Assembly: GCA_013306675.1 (NCBI GenBank)
Contig: JABLUY010000145.1
Coordinates: 33,876-97,875, forward strand
Length of the DNA: 64,000 bases
From: Thraustochytrium sp. TN22
Lineage: Eukaryota > Sar > Bigyra > Thraustochytrida > Thraustochytriidae
Reading direction: 5' to 3'
A program made the position numbers and the translations under genes. The notes beneath the pieces are model-generated. The model saw only the letters and a list, made by a program, of their open reading frames with translations, made no database searches and was not told the DNA's origin. This document shows positions 16,739 to 25,250 of the stretch, piece after piece (positions within the stretch are counted from its first letter, which is position 1; each line of letters opens with the position of its first letter).

Positions 16739-16880
16739 GAGCGAGCACACGGCACGCGCTGCACGCGCTGTGCACGAGCGAGCTGGAGACGTAGTACTGC
16801 TACGAGGACGACGACGACCTGGACGAGCCGCGCGCGGCGGCGGCGGCGGGCGGCGGCGGGTGGCTGCTCTGGTTCGCACA

Positions 16881-16911
16881 CGCTCGCTCGCTCGCTCGCT
16901 CGCTCGCTCGC
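16881..16911. repeat. (GCTC)n tetranucleotide repeat
   Basis: About seven GCTC units in the presumed 5' leader, ending 25 bases before the ATG at 16936. Confidence 0.85.
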
Positions 16912-16935
16912 ACGGCGCGGCGGCGCGGCGGCGAC

Positions 16936-18480
16936 ATGGCCGAGCGAGGGCGGGATGGGGAGGAAGACGACGCGGCCGCGACGACGAAGCGGGTCGACGT
17001 GGTGCAGTACCTGGAGCGGCGCGTCACGGAGGTGCAAGAGGAGCTGCGGAAGCGAGGGCAGCGCGGCACGCTGGAGCGGCTCGCCGCGGCCCAAAGCAGG
17101 CGCGTGCGCACGTTCGAGCCGCGGTCCAGCCTGGAGAGGGCAACGGAGGAAGAAGACTCCGAGGACGGCGGCGAGCTGCCTGGCTTTGCCTTTGCGGAGT
17201 CCGAAGACCTGAGCGAGGACCTGGACGAGCCTGGCGAGATTGACGAGGTCGACGAGGCCGACGAGGTCGACGAGGTCGACGAGGCCGACGAGGCCGATGC
17301 GGAGGCTGACGCAGAGACCGACGCAGATGCGCGTGTCTCCCTGTTCTCCGGCTCCTTCAGGTCGCGCATGCGCGGCGACTCCGAGACGACGCTGGGCGTG
17401 GAGAGCGCCAGCGGCCTGGGCATGTCGAGGCGTGCCCAGCTCGAGGAGCTCTCGCGCGTCTTGGGCAGCTTCTTCGTTGGTCTCCTCGGCGCCGCCGCCA
17501 GCAGCGGCGATGACAACAAGCGCGCCAGCCGACGCCTCAGCAAGCGCTTTAGCCTGAACCGCCGCAGCAGCAAGCGTGGCAGTGTGCGCGGCGGCGAGCA
17601 AGAAGCACTCGAGGACGAGGCGGTGCCGCGACTCGAGCGTCGGCACACGCAGTTCGCCACGATGCGCCCGGCCCGGAAGATTCAGGGAAGACGACGGCGC
17701 GGGTCCATCTTTAAGGAGCACACCGGCGAGATCGTGCACGAACTGAACGCCTACCTGCAAGGCTCGCGGCCCAACATCTGGCACACATGTATCATCGCTG
17801 TTTTCGCAACGGGCGTGAGTGTGTTTGCGAGCGAGCGCGACGTGGCGCCGCGCCGCGCCATTTTTGACCTCTTCTTTGAGAAGATCGTTCTTCCCACCGG
17901 CAAGCCGGTGGACGTGATGCAGATGGAGCTCTCTCGGACCCGCTTCGCCTACTGTATGCACACGATCAATGACACCTTCATCTTCGCTGCCGTGTCTCCT
18001 GAGGAGCGCCAGGACCACATTGACGTCATCCACGCTGCCTACGATTCCTTCATTGAGGCAGAGATTCGCCGCAAGGCGATGATGGAAATATCATGGCAGA
18101 TTACCTCGGAGGACCCGAAGCGCTTCCTCGCGCCCACTGCGGAGACCGCGGGCACGCCCATTGTGGCTGAGGTCAAGTATGGCCTGCTCGACCGTATGAA
18201 CGAGAAGCTGCGCGAGATCAACCAGAAGCGCATCATGATACGGGCGTTCCTCGGCTGGCGAATGGTTAATACCTACGCCAAGCGCTACCGGCCGCCGCAT
18301 AAGCAGCACAGAGGTCCTTCGCGCGGCCTCGTCATGGAGCTCAACGGCAGATTCAATGCGCACCAGCGCCCCCAGCGCCTCCGTCGTCGCCATGGCCGAG
18401 CCCCGTCGAAGGACGGGGCGCAGCAAGGATCCGGCACTTTAGTCATTCTGGATGGTGCCGGTTCCGGAGAGACCTTGTGA
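16936..18480 (+). CDS. Orphan protein with acidic and Ser/Arg-rich linkers
   Basis: A 514-residue protein not recognised. It has a short predicted coiled coil (VVQYLERRVTEVQEELRKRG), an acidic repeat region (about 68-133) made of E/D-V-D-E-A units, a Ser/Arg-rich basic stretch (about 195-225), then a probable folded domain at about 255-440. That domain contains strands IIAVFATGVSVF and FAYCMHTINDTFIFAAVS followed by helix HIDVIHAAYDSFIEAEI; this strand-strand-helix order recalls longin-type folds, but that is weak. The rest of the C terminus is basic and low-complexity. No signal peptide or membrane segment. The ATG at 16936 is the first in the frame. Confidence 0.75.
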   Translation: MAERGRDGEEDDAAATTKRVDVVQYLERRVTEVQEELRKRGQRGTLERLAAAQSRRVRTFEPRSSLERATEEEDSEDGGELPGFAFAESEDLSEDLDEPGEIDEVDEADEVDEVDEADEADAEADAETDADARVSLFSGSFRSRMRGDSETTLGVESASGLGMSRRAQLEELSRVLGSFFVGLLGAAASSGDDNKRASRRLSKRFSLNRRSSKRGSVRGGEQEALEDEAVPRLERRHTQFATMRPARKIQGRRRRGSIFKEHTGEIVHELNAYLQGSRPNIWHTCIIAVFATGVSVFASERDVAPRRAIFDLFFEKIVLPTGKPVDVMQMELSRTRFAYCMHTINDTFIFAAVSPEERQDHIDVIHAAYDSFIEAEIRRKAMMEISWQITSEDPKRFLAPTAETAGTPIVAEVKYGLLDRMNEKLREINQKRIMIRAFLGWRMVNTYAKRYRPPHKQHRGPSRGLVMELNGRFNAHQRPQRLRRRHGRAPSKDGAQQGSGTLVILDGAGSGETL

Positions 18481-18979
18481 GACTGAGCAGGACGACCACA
18501 GCCCAGCGCAGTTTCGCACATGAACATTACACTGGGTCACCCTCCACCTTCGAATTCCATTTGTTCTTTGACTGTTGGTTTGCTCTTGCCATCCCCCAGA
18601 GGGCGCTTGCGCCACCTGCGTGCGGTGTGGCATCCAGATTTCGTTCACATATCTAATTTGGCTGGTCTACTCCATTGTACAACGGCGGCGCGCACGCTCA
18701 CGCTCCTCGCCTTGGCGGCGCGCACGCTCACGCTCCTCGCCTTGGCGGCACGCAAGCTCACGCTCCTCGCCTTGGCGGCGCGCACGCCCACGCTCCTCGC
18801 CTTGGCGGTACGCAAGCTCACGCTCCTCGCCTTGGCGGCGCGCACGCTCACGCTCCTCGCCTTGGCGGCACGCAAGCTCACGCTCCTCGCCTTGGCGGCA
18901 CGCAAGCTCACGCTCCTCGCCTTGGCGGCGCGCACGCTCACGCTCCTCGCCTTTCCTTTTTCGCCTTGCTCTCCTCGTC
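18481..18979. other. Convergent 3' spacer with minisatellite
   Basis: No supported gene. It lies between the stops of the orphan gene (plus) and the NIPA-like gene (minus). The first 200 bases are comparatively AT-rich; the remainder is a 30-bp minisatellite that keeps reading frames open on both strands. Confidence 0.6.
18691..18960. repeat. 30-bp minisatellite, nine copies
   Basis: Nine head-to-tail 30-base units, the last one partly diverged. Each has the form CGCAMGCTCACGCTCCTCGC followed by CTTGGCGGNN. Variation is confined to a few positions (the fifth base A/C and the last bases of the unit). The unit length is a multiple of three and free of stops, so open frames arise on both strands, but none has independent support as a gene. 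Confidence 0.95.
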
Positions 18980-20227
18980 TCATGAAGAGGTAATGTGGAT
19001 GTGAGGAGGCCGGGGCATGGAGCCATAGCCTGACCTGGCGCCATCACCGCCGCCGAAGTTGCCGTGCAGCACCTTTCCGATGAGCTCGTCGACCTCCTCA
19101 TCGTCCTCTTCCGAGTCCGCGTCCGCGTTGCGATGCTCGTGGTTGTGCTGCAGAACATAGGAGCCTGCGAGAGCCAACACGACGCCCGCGGCAAAGAGAA
19201 CGGCGCGCGACGGCACCGAAAAGGCGTCGAACTCTTCAAAGTACATCATGCCGCCAAGAATGGCGAGCAGCGTGTTACTAATGGTGAGCAGCGGCACGAC
19301 GAGCACGGCCTCGCCCACGGCCAGTGCCATGTTGAGGCTTACAAGGGCGCCGAGCGCCGCGGCCACGAAGACCGCCAGCACGGCGTAGGCCGAGGGCGAG
19401 GTGGCCAGACCGCGCCACGTGGAGCTACCGTGCACGAGCTCCGTCAAGCACTTGCCCAGGAGCACCGAAACCGACCCGCACGTGGCGGAGAGGATGGTCC
19501 ACACGAGCGCGTGCACACGATGACCACGGCCCAGGCTCCGCATCCCGAGCACGGCGCAGATAAAGATGATGGTGCCCTGCAGGCCCGCGTAGAGCTTGAA
19601 GCTCAAGAGCGCAAAGTGTCGGCGCAGCTCGTTCACGTCGAGGCCCACCGGCCCGGACACCGAGCCGTCGTTCCCGTTGGCGATCACCACAAAGGCCGCA
19701 CCCATGACCACCAGGCAGGTGCTCGCCATGTCGGCGCGCGAGAGGTGCTCCCCGAGGACCAGCGAGGCGAAAATGGCGTTGAAGACCAGCGACGACAGGC
19801 TAAGCACCGCCCACACCGTCTCGGGCAGGAACGAGAGCGCCACCAGGTTGAGCACCTGGCCGGTCGAGTACAGCGCTAGGCCGGCGGCCCAACGCACGTT
19901 GCTGGCGCCGCGCGTCATCACGAAGACGCTGGCCGCGCGCGTCATGGCCAGGTCCTCTCGCGCCAGGCTCAGGTCCTCGAAGAAGGACGCGGACGACGTC
20001 GTGCGCCGCGGCGACAAGTGCCGCCCCGCGCCCTCGTCCACGTTGCCGCGCGCGCCCATGGCCATCATCGGCGGGATGATCGCCGCTCCATTCTCCGGGA
20101 ACGGCGACGCCGCCTCCATGAGCTCCTGCTCGTCCACGGTCACCACCGCCTTCATCACGATGAGCCCCAGGTTCGACAGCACGCTCGCCGTCACGCACAC
20201 CACGCCGCCCACCACCGGGCCCGACAT
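18980..20227 (-). CDS. NIPA-like/DMT-fold membrane transporter (possible Mg2+ transporter)
   Basis: A 415-residue multi-pass membrane protein. About nine hydrophobic segments are visible, beginning VVGGVVCVTASVLSNLGLIV and ending AVLFAAGVVLALAGSYVL, in the drug/metabolite transporter arrangement. The NIPA magnesium-transporter family fits best: an N-terminal helix with SNLGLIVMK, a segment ALSFLPETVWAVLSLSSLVF, and a late one with TISNTLLAILGGMMYFEEF. A hydrophilic insertion (about 37-100) separates the first helices, and the C-terminal tail is acidic and His/Gly-rich. I chose ATG 20227 because the first membrane segment starts there; the frame continues to an ATG at 20383 with 52 basic, UTR-like residues. 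Substrate is inference. Confidence 0.75.
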   Translation of the reverse strand: MSGPVVGGVVCVTASVLSNLGLIVMKAVVTVDEQELMEAASPFPENGAAIIPPMMAMGARGNVDEGAGRHLSPRRTTSSASFFEDLSLAREDLAMTRAASVFVMTRGASNVRWAAGLALYSTGQVLNLVALSFLPETVWAVLSLSSLVFNAIFASLVLGEHLSRADMASTCLVVMGAAFVVIANGNDGSVSGPVGLDVNELRRHFALLSFKLYAGLQGTIIFICAVLGMRSLGRGHRVHALVWTILSATCGSVSVLLGKCLTELVHGSSTWRGLATSPSAYAVLAVFVAAALGALVSLNMALAVGEAVLVVPLLTISNTLLAILGGMMYFEEFDAFSVPSRAVLFAAGVVLALAGSYVLQHNHEHRNADADSEEDDEEVDELIGKVLHGNFGGGDGARSGYGSMPRPPHIHITSS

Positions 20228-20936
20228 GCTGCCAGCTGCCAGCTGCCTGCTGCTGCGCGCCGGCGCCCGCGCCTCGCGACGCGACGCGCTGCCCAGTGCC
20301 AACGTAGTAGCCGCTTTGCATCCAAGGCTCGAGCGCCGCGAGCAACCTGGCCACTGTCCGGCTGCCACTGATCGCCTCATCATCTCGTCTCGTCAACCGC
20401 GATGATGATTGACCCCCAACCGCCAACTCGCGGGCTCCAAGCTGGGCACCGCCGCCAACGCCGTTGTGGGGCTCGCGCTCTTTCTGGTCAATGTCAGATC
20501 AGGCTGCGTGCCGTCACGACCTGGGCCAACACGATGGCCTCGAAAAGGAGGGTTGACGCGGCGAGGGGCGAGGGGCTCAGGCCCGGGCAATCGTGCGCGG
20601 GAGGCCGCGGTGAGGCAAGACGGCTGGCGATGGGGTGCTTGATGCGCGATGCTCCCCTAAGTGGCCAGCTTGGAGGACGTGGCGCTCCCAGAGTGTTTTC
20701 AGTCAGATTCCTCTCTCGTTCGGAAGCTTGCACGCCGGCTCGCAGGCACTGGCGCGTGGAATGCTGCGCATCTACGCCGTGCGAAACGTCCTCGCGGCCA
20801 GGTGGCTCCGACCGCACGGAGCTGCCGATCTGATCATCTGTGCAACTTGGAAAGTCACTTGCAAGAGTCATCATCATGTCACCAATATTTAGGCCTAGAC
20901 GCTTGGAGCAGGCAAAGGCCGGCATTCCTGCTGGAC
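20228..20936. other. Intergenic region
   Basis: No supported gene. It holds the upstream region of the transporter and the 3' side of the oligopeptidase gene. Sequence is mixed in composition with no long repeat. Confidence 0.5.
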
Positions 20937-22736
20937 TCATTGGTGGTCGTCGCCGTGGAGAGCGCGCAGGAAAAAAGCGTGCTCCATGGCAAGGTCCACG
21001 GCCTCCTGGTGCGAGTCATGCATGACGTGACCGCGGTCGTCGCGCGCGTTAAGGAGGACGTGGCGCGGGCCAAGAGCAGGCTCGAGAGCACGGAGACGGT
21101 CCACGTAGAGTTGGACGGCCTCGAAACGTACGCGCATGTCGACCACAGAGCAGTTGATGAGCACATCAGGATACTGTGCGGCAGCTTTGCCACGGCCCAC
21201 GTTGGAGAGTGGGTCGTAGGAGGCCAGGTAGTCGCGCACAGCGGGATCCGTGGCCGGATCGCCGCCCCACTCGTCGTACTCGGCGAGCGTAAGAGGTCGA
21301 TCCGGGTGCTCCATGGCGTCAGCAACGTCCAGAAAGGGCACATTGAGCGAAACGGCGCGAAAGAGCGAGGGCTCCTCGTTGACGAGCGCCGCGAGCGTGG
21401 TAGCGCCGGCACTGAGAGACGTGGCGCAGGTACGATGCGGCGATGTCCACGTGGCTTGCAGATGGCGCACGCAGGAGGCCAGGTCCTCTATGGCGCGCCG
21501 CTTGTGTAGGCCGCGGCCCGCCAAGTACCAGGCGCGGCCGCGGTCGCCGCCGCCGCGCACGTGCGCGAAGGCCAGCACGAAGCCGTGCTCAAGCACGAGG
21601 GTGGCGAGGCCCGCGTCAAAGCGCGGCGCTTGCACCTCGCCGTAAGCGCCATAGCTGAGCACCAGCGCGGGATTGCTCTGATCCGGGCGCGCCCCGGCAG
21701 GTCTCGCGATCGTGAGCGGGACGCCGTCCACCAGCTCCCGCTCGACCGCGATGCCGCGGAGCGCTTCTGGCGGGTCCGCGCAGAGTTCGCCGCCGCCGCC
21801 GCCGCCGCCGCCGTCGTTGGGCTCCAGCCAGAAGGTTTCGAGCGGGACGTTGGGCGAAGTCGCGTAGACCGTCACCCCGCGCTCAGGGCTCGCGAAGCTC
21901 CCGCTGGCAATGGGCTCGACGTGCAACCCAGGCGTTGCGACGCTCCAGGAGCCGCTGGGCTCCGCGGACTCCAAGTCCACGGTGCGCAAGCGCTGCGAGC
22001 CGTCGCGCGTGCTGCGCTCGAAGAGCAGCAGACCCCAGTCAAAGACATCGAGCTCCTCGAGGTGCCAGCCGGGCTCGTTGCAGCGCGCCAGCTCCCAGGT
22101 CGACGTCACGCCGCGCGGGCCGGCTTCGAGGGGCCGCCGCCACAGCCTGTAGTTGCCCTCGGCCTCGTCCAGGTTGGACACGAGCCAGAGCCACGGGCCA
22201 GCCTGCTCCGCGAAGTACTGCACGCCACGCTCGCGCGGGCGCACGCACTCGAGCGCGGTTGGCGCGTCGTGCCGTGCAATGTGCGCCTCGGACTCCGACT
22301 TGGTGTTGCTACTCACCAGCAGCACGTCGCCGCTCTTGCTGGTGGACACGTCCACGAAGCTGGCGCCAAGCGCCGTCTCGTCCAGCAGCAAGTCCTGCCC
22401 GGGCCACGCCCTGATGCGGCACGGGCGCGCGGACTTGCGGTCCACCTCGCTGTAGAAGAGGCGCTCCCCGAACCACGCGTAGCTGTGCGCCTCGCGGCTC
22501 ACCTCCTCGCCTTGCACGCGCAGTCGGGCCCACTCCGCGCCGGCGCCGTCCGGCCAGTCCACGTCCACCCCGTCGCCGTCCTCTTGCCCGCCGCTCTCCG
22601 GCTCGGCCGCCTCGGGCTCCGGCATGGCCGCCTCCAGCGCCACCCGCGCCTCCAGCAGCCTGTCCACGGTGCCGGCTGCGCGCTGCGCGAAGCGCGCCAC
22701 GCGCGCTCGCTCCGCCGCCAGCGCGCGCGCAGCCAT
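20937..22736 (-). CDS. Prolyl oligopeptidase family serine peptidase (S9A, oligopeptidase B / PREPL-like)
   Basis: A 599-residue protein of the prolyl oligopeptidase family, which cleaves short peptides; the closest pattern is oligopeptidase B or PREPL. The N-terminal half is the beta-propeller, including EEVSREAHSYAWFGERLFYSE and the VDVSTSKSGDVLLVSSNTKS region. The C-terminal alpha/beta hydrolase domain has NPALVLSYGAYG, FVLAFAHVRGGGDRGRAWY and the nucleophile motif TSLSAGATTL. The likely triad is S442, D533 (in VVDMRVRF) and H570 (in DRGHVMHDS), with spacing like that of prolyl oligopeptidase. The usual GGS context is altered to SLSAGA. The first ATG of the frame is at 22736; upstream the frame stays open only because it runs through a hexamer repeat. 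It is slightly shorter than bacterial oligopeptidase B. Confidence 0.88.
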   Translation of the reverse strand: MAARALAAERARVARFAQRAAGTVDRLLEARVALEAAMPEPEAAEPESGGQEDGDGVDVDWPDGAGAEWARLRVQGEEVSREAHSYAWFGERLFYSEVDRKSARPCRIRAWPGQDLLLDETALGASFVDVSTSKSGDVLLVSSNTKSESEAHIARHDAPTALECVRPRERGVQYFAEQAGPWLWLVSNLDEAEGNYRLWRRPLEAGPRGVTSTWELARCNEPGWHLEELDVFDWGLLLFERSTRDGSQRLRTVDLESAEPSGSWSVATPGLHVEPIASGSFASPERGVTVYATSPNVPLETFWLEPNDGGGGGGGGELCADPPEALRGIAVERELVDGVPLTIARPAGARPDQSNPALVLSYGAYGEVQAPRFDAGLATLVLEHGFVLAFAHVRGGGDRGRAWYLAGRGLHKRRAIEDLASCVRHLQATWTSPHRTCATSLSAGATTLAALVNEEPSLFRAVSLNVPFLDVADAMEHPDRPLTLAEYDEWGGDPATDPAVRDYLASYDPLSNVGRGKAAAQYPDVLINCSVVDMRVRFEAVQLYVDRLRALEPALGPRHVLLNARDDRGHVMHDSHQEAVDLAMEHAFFLRALHGDDHQ

Positions 22737-23372
22737 GCTGTCGCGCGCCCGCGATGCCGGAACTCGAAGAGAGGGAACTGCCCTGGGACGTCGAGCGGCG
22801 CCCTCCAAGTCCAAGTAGTGCTCGTACCCGGGCCAGGACCACTGCGCCAAGGCCAGGGCCAGGGCCAAGGCCAAGGTCAAGGCCAAAGCCAAGGCCAAGG
22901 CCAAGGCCAAGGCCAAAGCCAAGGCCAAGGTCAAGGTCAAGGTCGAGGCCAAGGCCAAGGTCAAGGCCAAGGTCAAGGTCAAGGCCAAGGCCAAGGCCAA
23001 GGTCAAGGCCAAGGTCAAGGCCAAGGCCAAAATTAAGGCCAAGGTCAAGGCCAAGGCCAAGGCCAAAATTAAGGCCAAGTCTTGGCCAACTCCGGGACCA
23101 TCAGAAGAAGGCCGCTGCTGTCACGTGGCTTCAGGAGAGGTTGCTTGACTGCGAGAACAAGATCAAAAGAGGTTGCTTGAGAGCATCAAGAGCCGAGGCA
23201 TCGCGGGCATCATTATCGAAATCATGGAACATTGCATGGGCGTTGCCAGGGGTACCAGCACTGGATATGACTCTCTCACGTGATGCTGGTGCTTTGTGCT
23301 TGTGCTTGCACTGCACTGCATTGCACTGCATTGCCTCTGCATTGCATTAGGTTGCAACGCATTTGATTCAAG
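22737..23372. other. Intergenic region with hexamer satellite
   Basis: No supported gene. It is dominated by a hexamer array (22846-23080); a CTGCATTGCA-type microsatellite lies at about 23306-23350. Confidence 0.6.
22846..23080. repeat. Hexanucleotide array of AAGGCC / AAGGTC units
   Basis: About 39 hexamers alternating irregularly between AAGGCC and AAGGTC, with two AAAATT interruptions near the end. It lies upstream of the oligopeptidase start. In the oligopeptidase frame it would encode an Ala-Leu-rich stretch, but no ATG precedes it. Confidence 0.95.
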
Positions 23373-24517
23373 TCAACGAAGGGAGCTGAGGTCAAACTGC
23401 GGGTTGGGCGTGTAGGAAAAGCCGGACTCGCGCAAAACGTCGTCGGCCTGGGCGCTTGCGCGGCCCGTGCGCTGCAGACGCGCGGAACGCCGCACAGGCG
23501 TCATGGAGACCTCGCTGCCGAGCGCCGAAGCCTGGCGCGGCTTGTTCTTCACGGCTGCGACAGCCATGATGGAGCCAGACCTGCCCTCCTGCGCAGAGAG
23601 GGAGGCAGAGAGCTTGGCGCGCTTGGCGCGAGAGGGCGTGGGCGCTTCGTCCTCGTCGGCGCCCTCAAGGAGCTCCTCCTCCTCATCAATGCGCGGCTTC
23701 ATCATTGGGATGCGCTTGGCGCCCGAGCGAAGCGCGCTGTTTGGCGCCGCCGAGTTCACGGCGCGCAGCGCGCTGCGCACGCTGGGCTTCTGCACTGTGT
23801 TCGGGTTGAAGGACAGATAGGCGTCGAGCGGCGACGCGTCGTCGTCGTCATCAGCAGCGGCCGCAGGTGCCGGCGGCGCAGTGAGCGGTGCGTCCTTGAG
23901 CAGGTCGCTGAGCGCCCACGCCGCGTTCATGGTCGGGAAGAGCTCCTTCTCCAGAAAGGAGGCGCAGGCCTCGATCACCTCGGGCGCCTTGCAGGCGCGA
24001 ATGGCATGCGCCAGAACCGCGCCAGTGCGCACGTGGTTGCCCAGCGCACGCTCCATGCCGACGAGCTTCAACCAAAAGGAGCCCACCTCGACGCACCGCG
24101 GCACCTCCTCGTACAGCTGCCGCAAAAAGGCGCGCGCCTCGGAGAACTTCTTGCACTCGAGCATGCCGTCCACAACATCCACTTGCTCGCGCACCATGCC
24201 CTCCAGGTGGTTGGCCGTGTCGCGATCCACCACGCGCTTGACGGCCGCCTCCTCCTGGGCCACCTTGCGGCTCTTGCGCGCGCTCTCCAGGGCCTCCAGC
24301 TTGCTCTTGCGGTCGTCCAGCGCGCGTTTCCGCTTCGTGGCGCTCGCAGCCAGCTTCGCCCTGATGCTCGCCACCTGCGCGCCGCCGCCCGCGCCCGCGC
24401 CCTCGTCCGTCTTGGTCGACTCCGCGAACCTCAGCCTGGCCGGCGTCAGCACGTCGCCGCCCTTGGGCGGCCCCGCCGCCGTCGTCTTGGGCTGCGCCCG
24501 CTTGGCCGCGCCCGGGA

Positions 24518-24548
<31 letters not shown>

Positions 24549-24743
24549 CGCTCTCGCCGCCCTCGTCGCCGACGTCCTGGACGCCGCCGACGTCTTCGAC
24601 GTAGCCGAGGTGGGCGCCGCCGACGTACTCGACGTCGCCGAGGTGGGCGCTGCGCTCGTCGCGGCCGCAGCCGCCGCGCCGCCGCGCCGCGACGCGCGCC
24701 ATGCCTCCAGCTGCCGCCGCCGCTTGTCCGCCGCGTCCGACAT
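23373..24743 (-). CDS. CKAP2-like (cytoskeleton-associated protein 2 family) candidate
   Basis: A 456-residue, mostly disordered basic protein. It opens MSDAADKRRRQLEAWRASR, like the RQKLQEW-type helix at the start of CKAP2 proteins. A low-complexity Ala/Ser/Thr stretch follows. Residues about 185-265 are helical: REQVDVVDGMLECKKFSEAR, then SFWLKLVGMERALGN and VLAHAIRACKAPEVIEACAS. This fits the CKAP2 C-terminal domain pattern (a short helix-turn-helix unit, a W-L-x-L-x-x-x-E helix, then an A-I-x-x-x-A-P-x-E helix). Near the C terminus lie MTPVRRSARL and GFSYTPNP, both typical of the family, with Arg/Lys-rich nuclear-type signals. Known relatives bind microtubules in mitosis. The first ATG after the upstream open stretch is at 24743. 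The family call is pattern-based; a generic HAT/TPR-like helical protein is the alternative. Confidence 0.55.
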
Positions 24744-25250
24744 CGCGCTGCCGCCGCCGCCGCCGCCGCCGCCGCCGCGCTGCCCTGGCAGAACAGGTTC
24801 TGGCAGTCCCTCGCGCCGAGCAGCTGCGCCTCCTCCTCCTCGTTTTGCTTTAGCTAAAGGGCGCCGCCCGTAACGATCGGCGGTTGCACCGGGACGCTCG
24901 TTCCGGGTCCCGGGACGCCTGCTCGAGGTCCGCGCTCGCCAAGCAGCGCGCGAGCGCTGGCGTGCGCGAGCCTGAGGAGAGGCACGGAGCTGCTCTTGCT
25001 GCGATTCTAGCTCTAGAGTAGCTACTAGTAGCTGGCTAGTAGCTACGCTACGATGTAGAGGAGGTGCAGACTCCGTCTGGGCGAGAGGTAGGAGGGTTTC
25101 GAAGGGTACCAAGGTGGTGGTAGCCCCCACACGGGGCGATGTCGCAAGAGGGCGGGGAGAGCTCAAGTTGAAGGCTCAAGTGGAAGGCAGAGATAAGATT
25201 TCTAAAGATCTGGCAGTGGCCAAGACCCGGATCGAAGCAACGAAGCAAGC
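24744..25250. other. Intergenic region
   Basis: No supported gene. It contains the upstream region of the CKAP2-like gene and the 3' side of the copine gene. Features are a CTAG-rich block (25008-25050) and CTCAAGTTGAAGG (25162-25174). Confidence 0.5.

Larger units (their letters stand above)
16406..16935. other. Divergent promoter region
   Basis: No gene. It is 530 bases between start codons of the SET/MYND gene (minus) and an orphan gene (plus). The A+T island TTTTAATTAAG (16728-16738) stands out in a GC-rich background, and a (GCTC)n run ends 25 bases before the plus-strand ATG. Confidence 0.5.

Noticed and set aside
18691-18960. CRISPR array
   Set aside because: Units are directly adjacent without unique spacers, and the genome is eukaryotic.
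18645-19239. Open frames across the 30-bp minisatellite, e.g. encoding A-R-S-V-S-L-R-A-A-K repeats
   Set aside because: They exist only because the repeat unit is a stop-free multiple of three; frames on both strands are open, so no frame is favoured.
22737-23078. Ala-Leu-rich N-terminal extension of the oligopeptidase as a transmembrane anchor
   Set aside because: No ATG exists in this part and it is purely the translation of a hexamer array.
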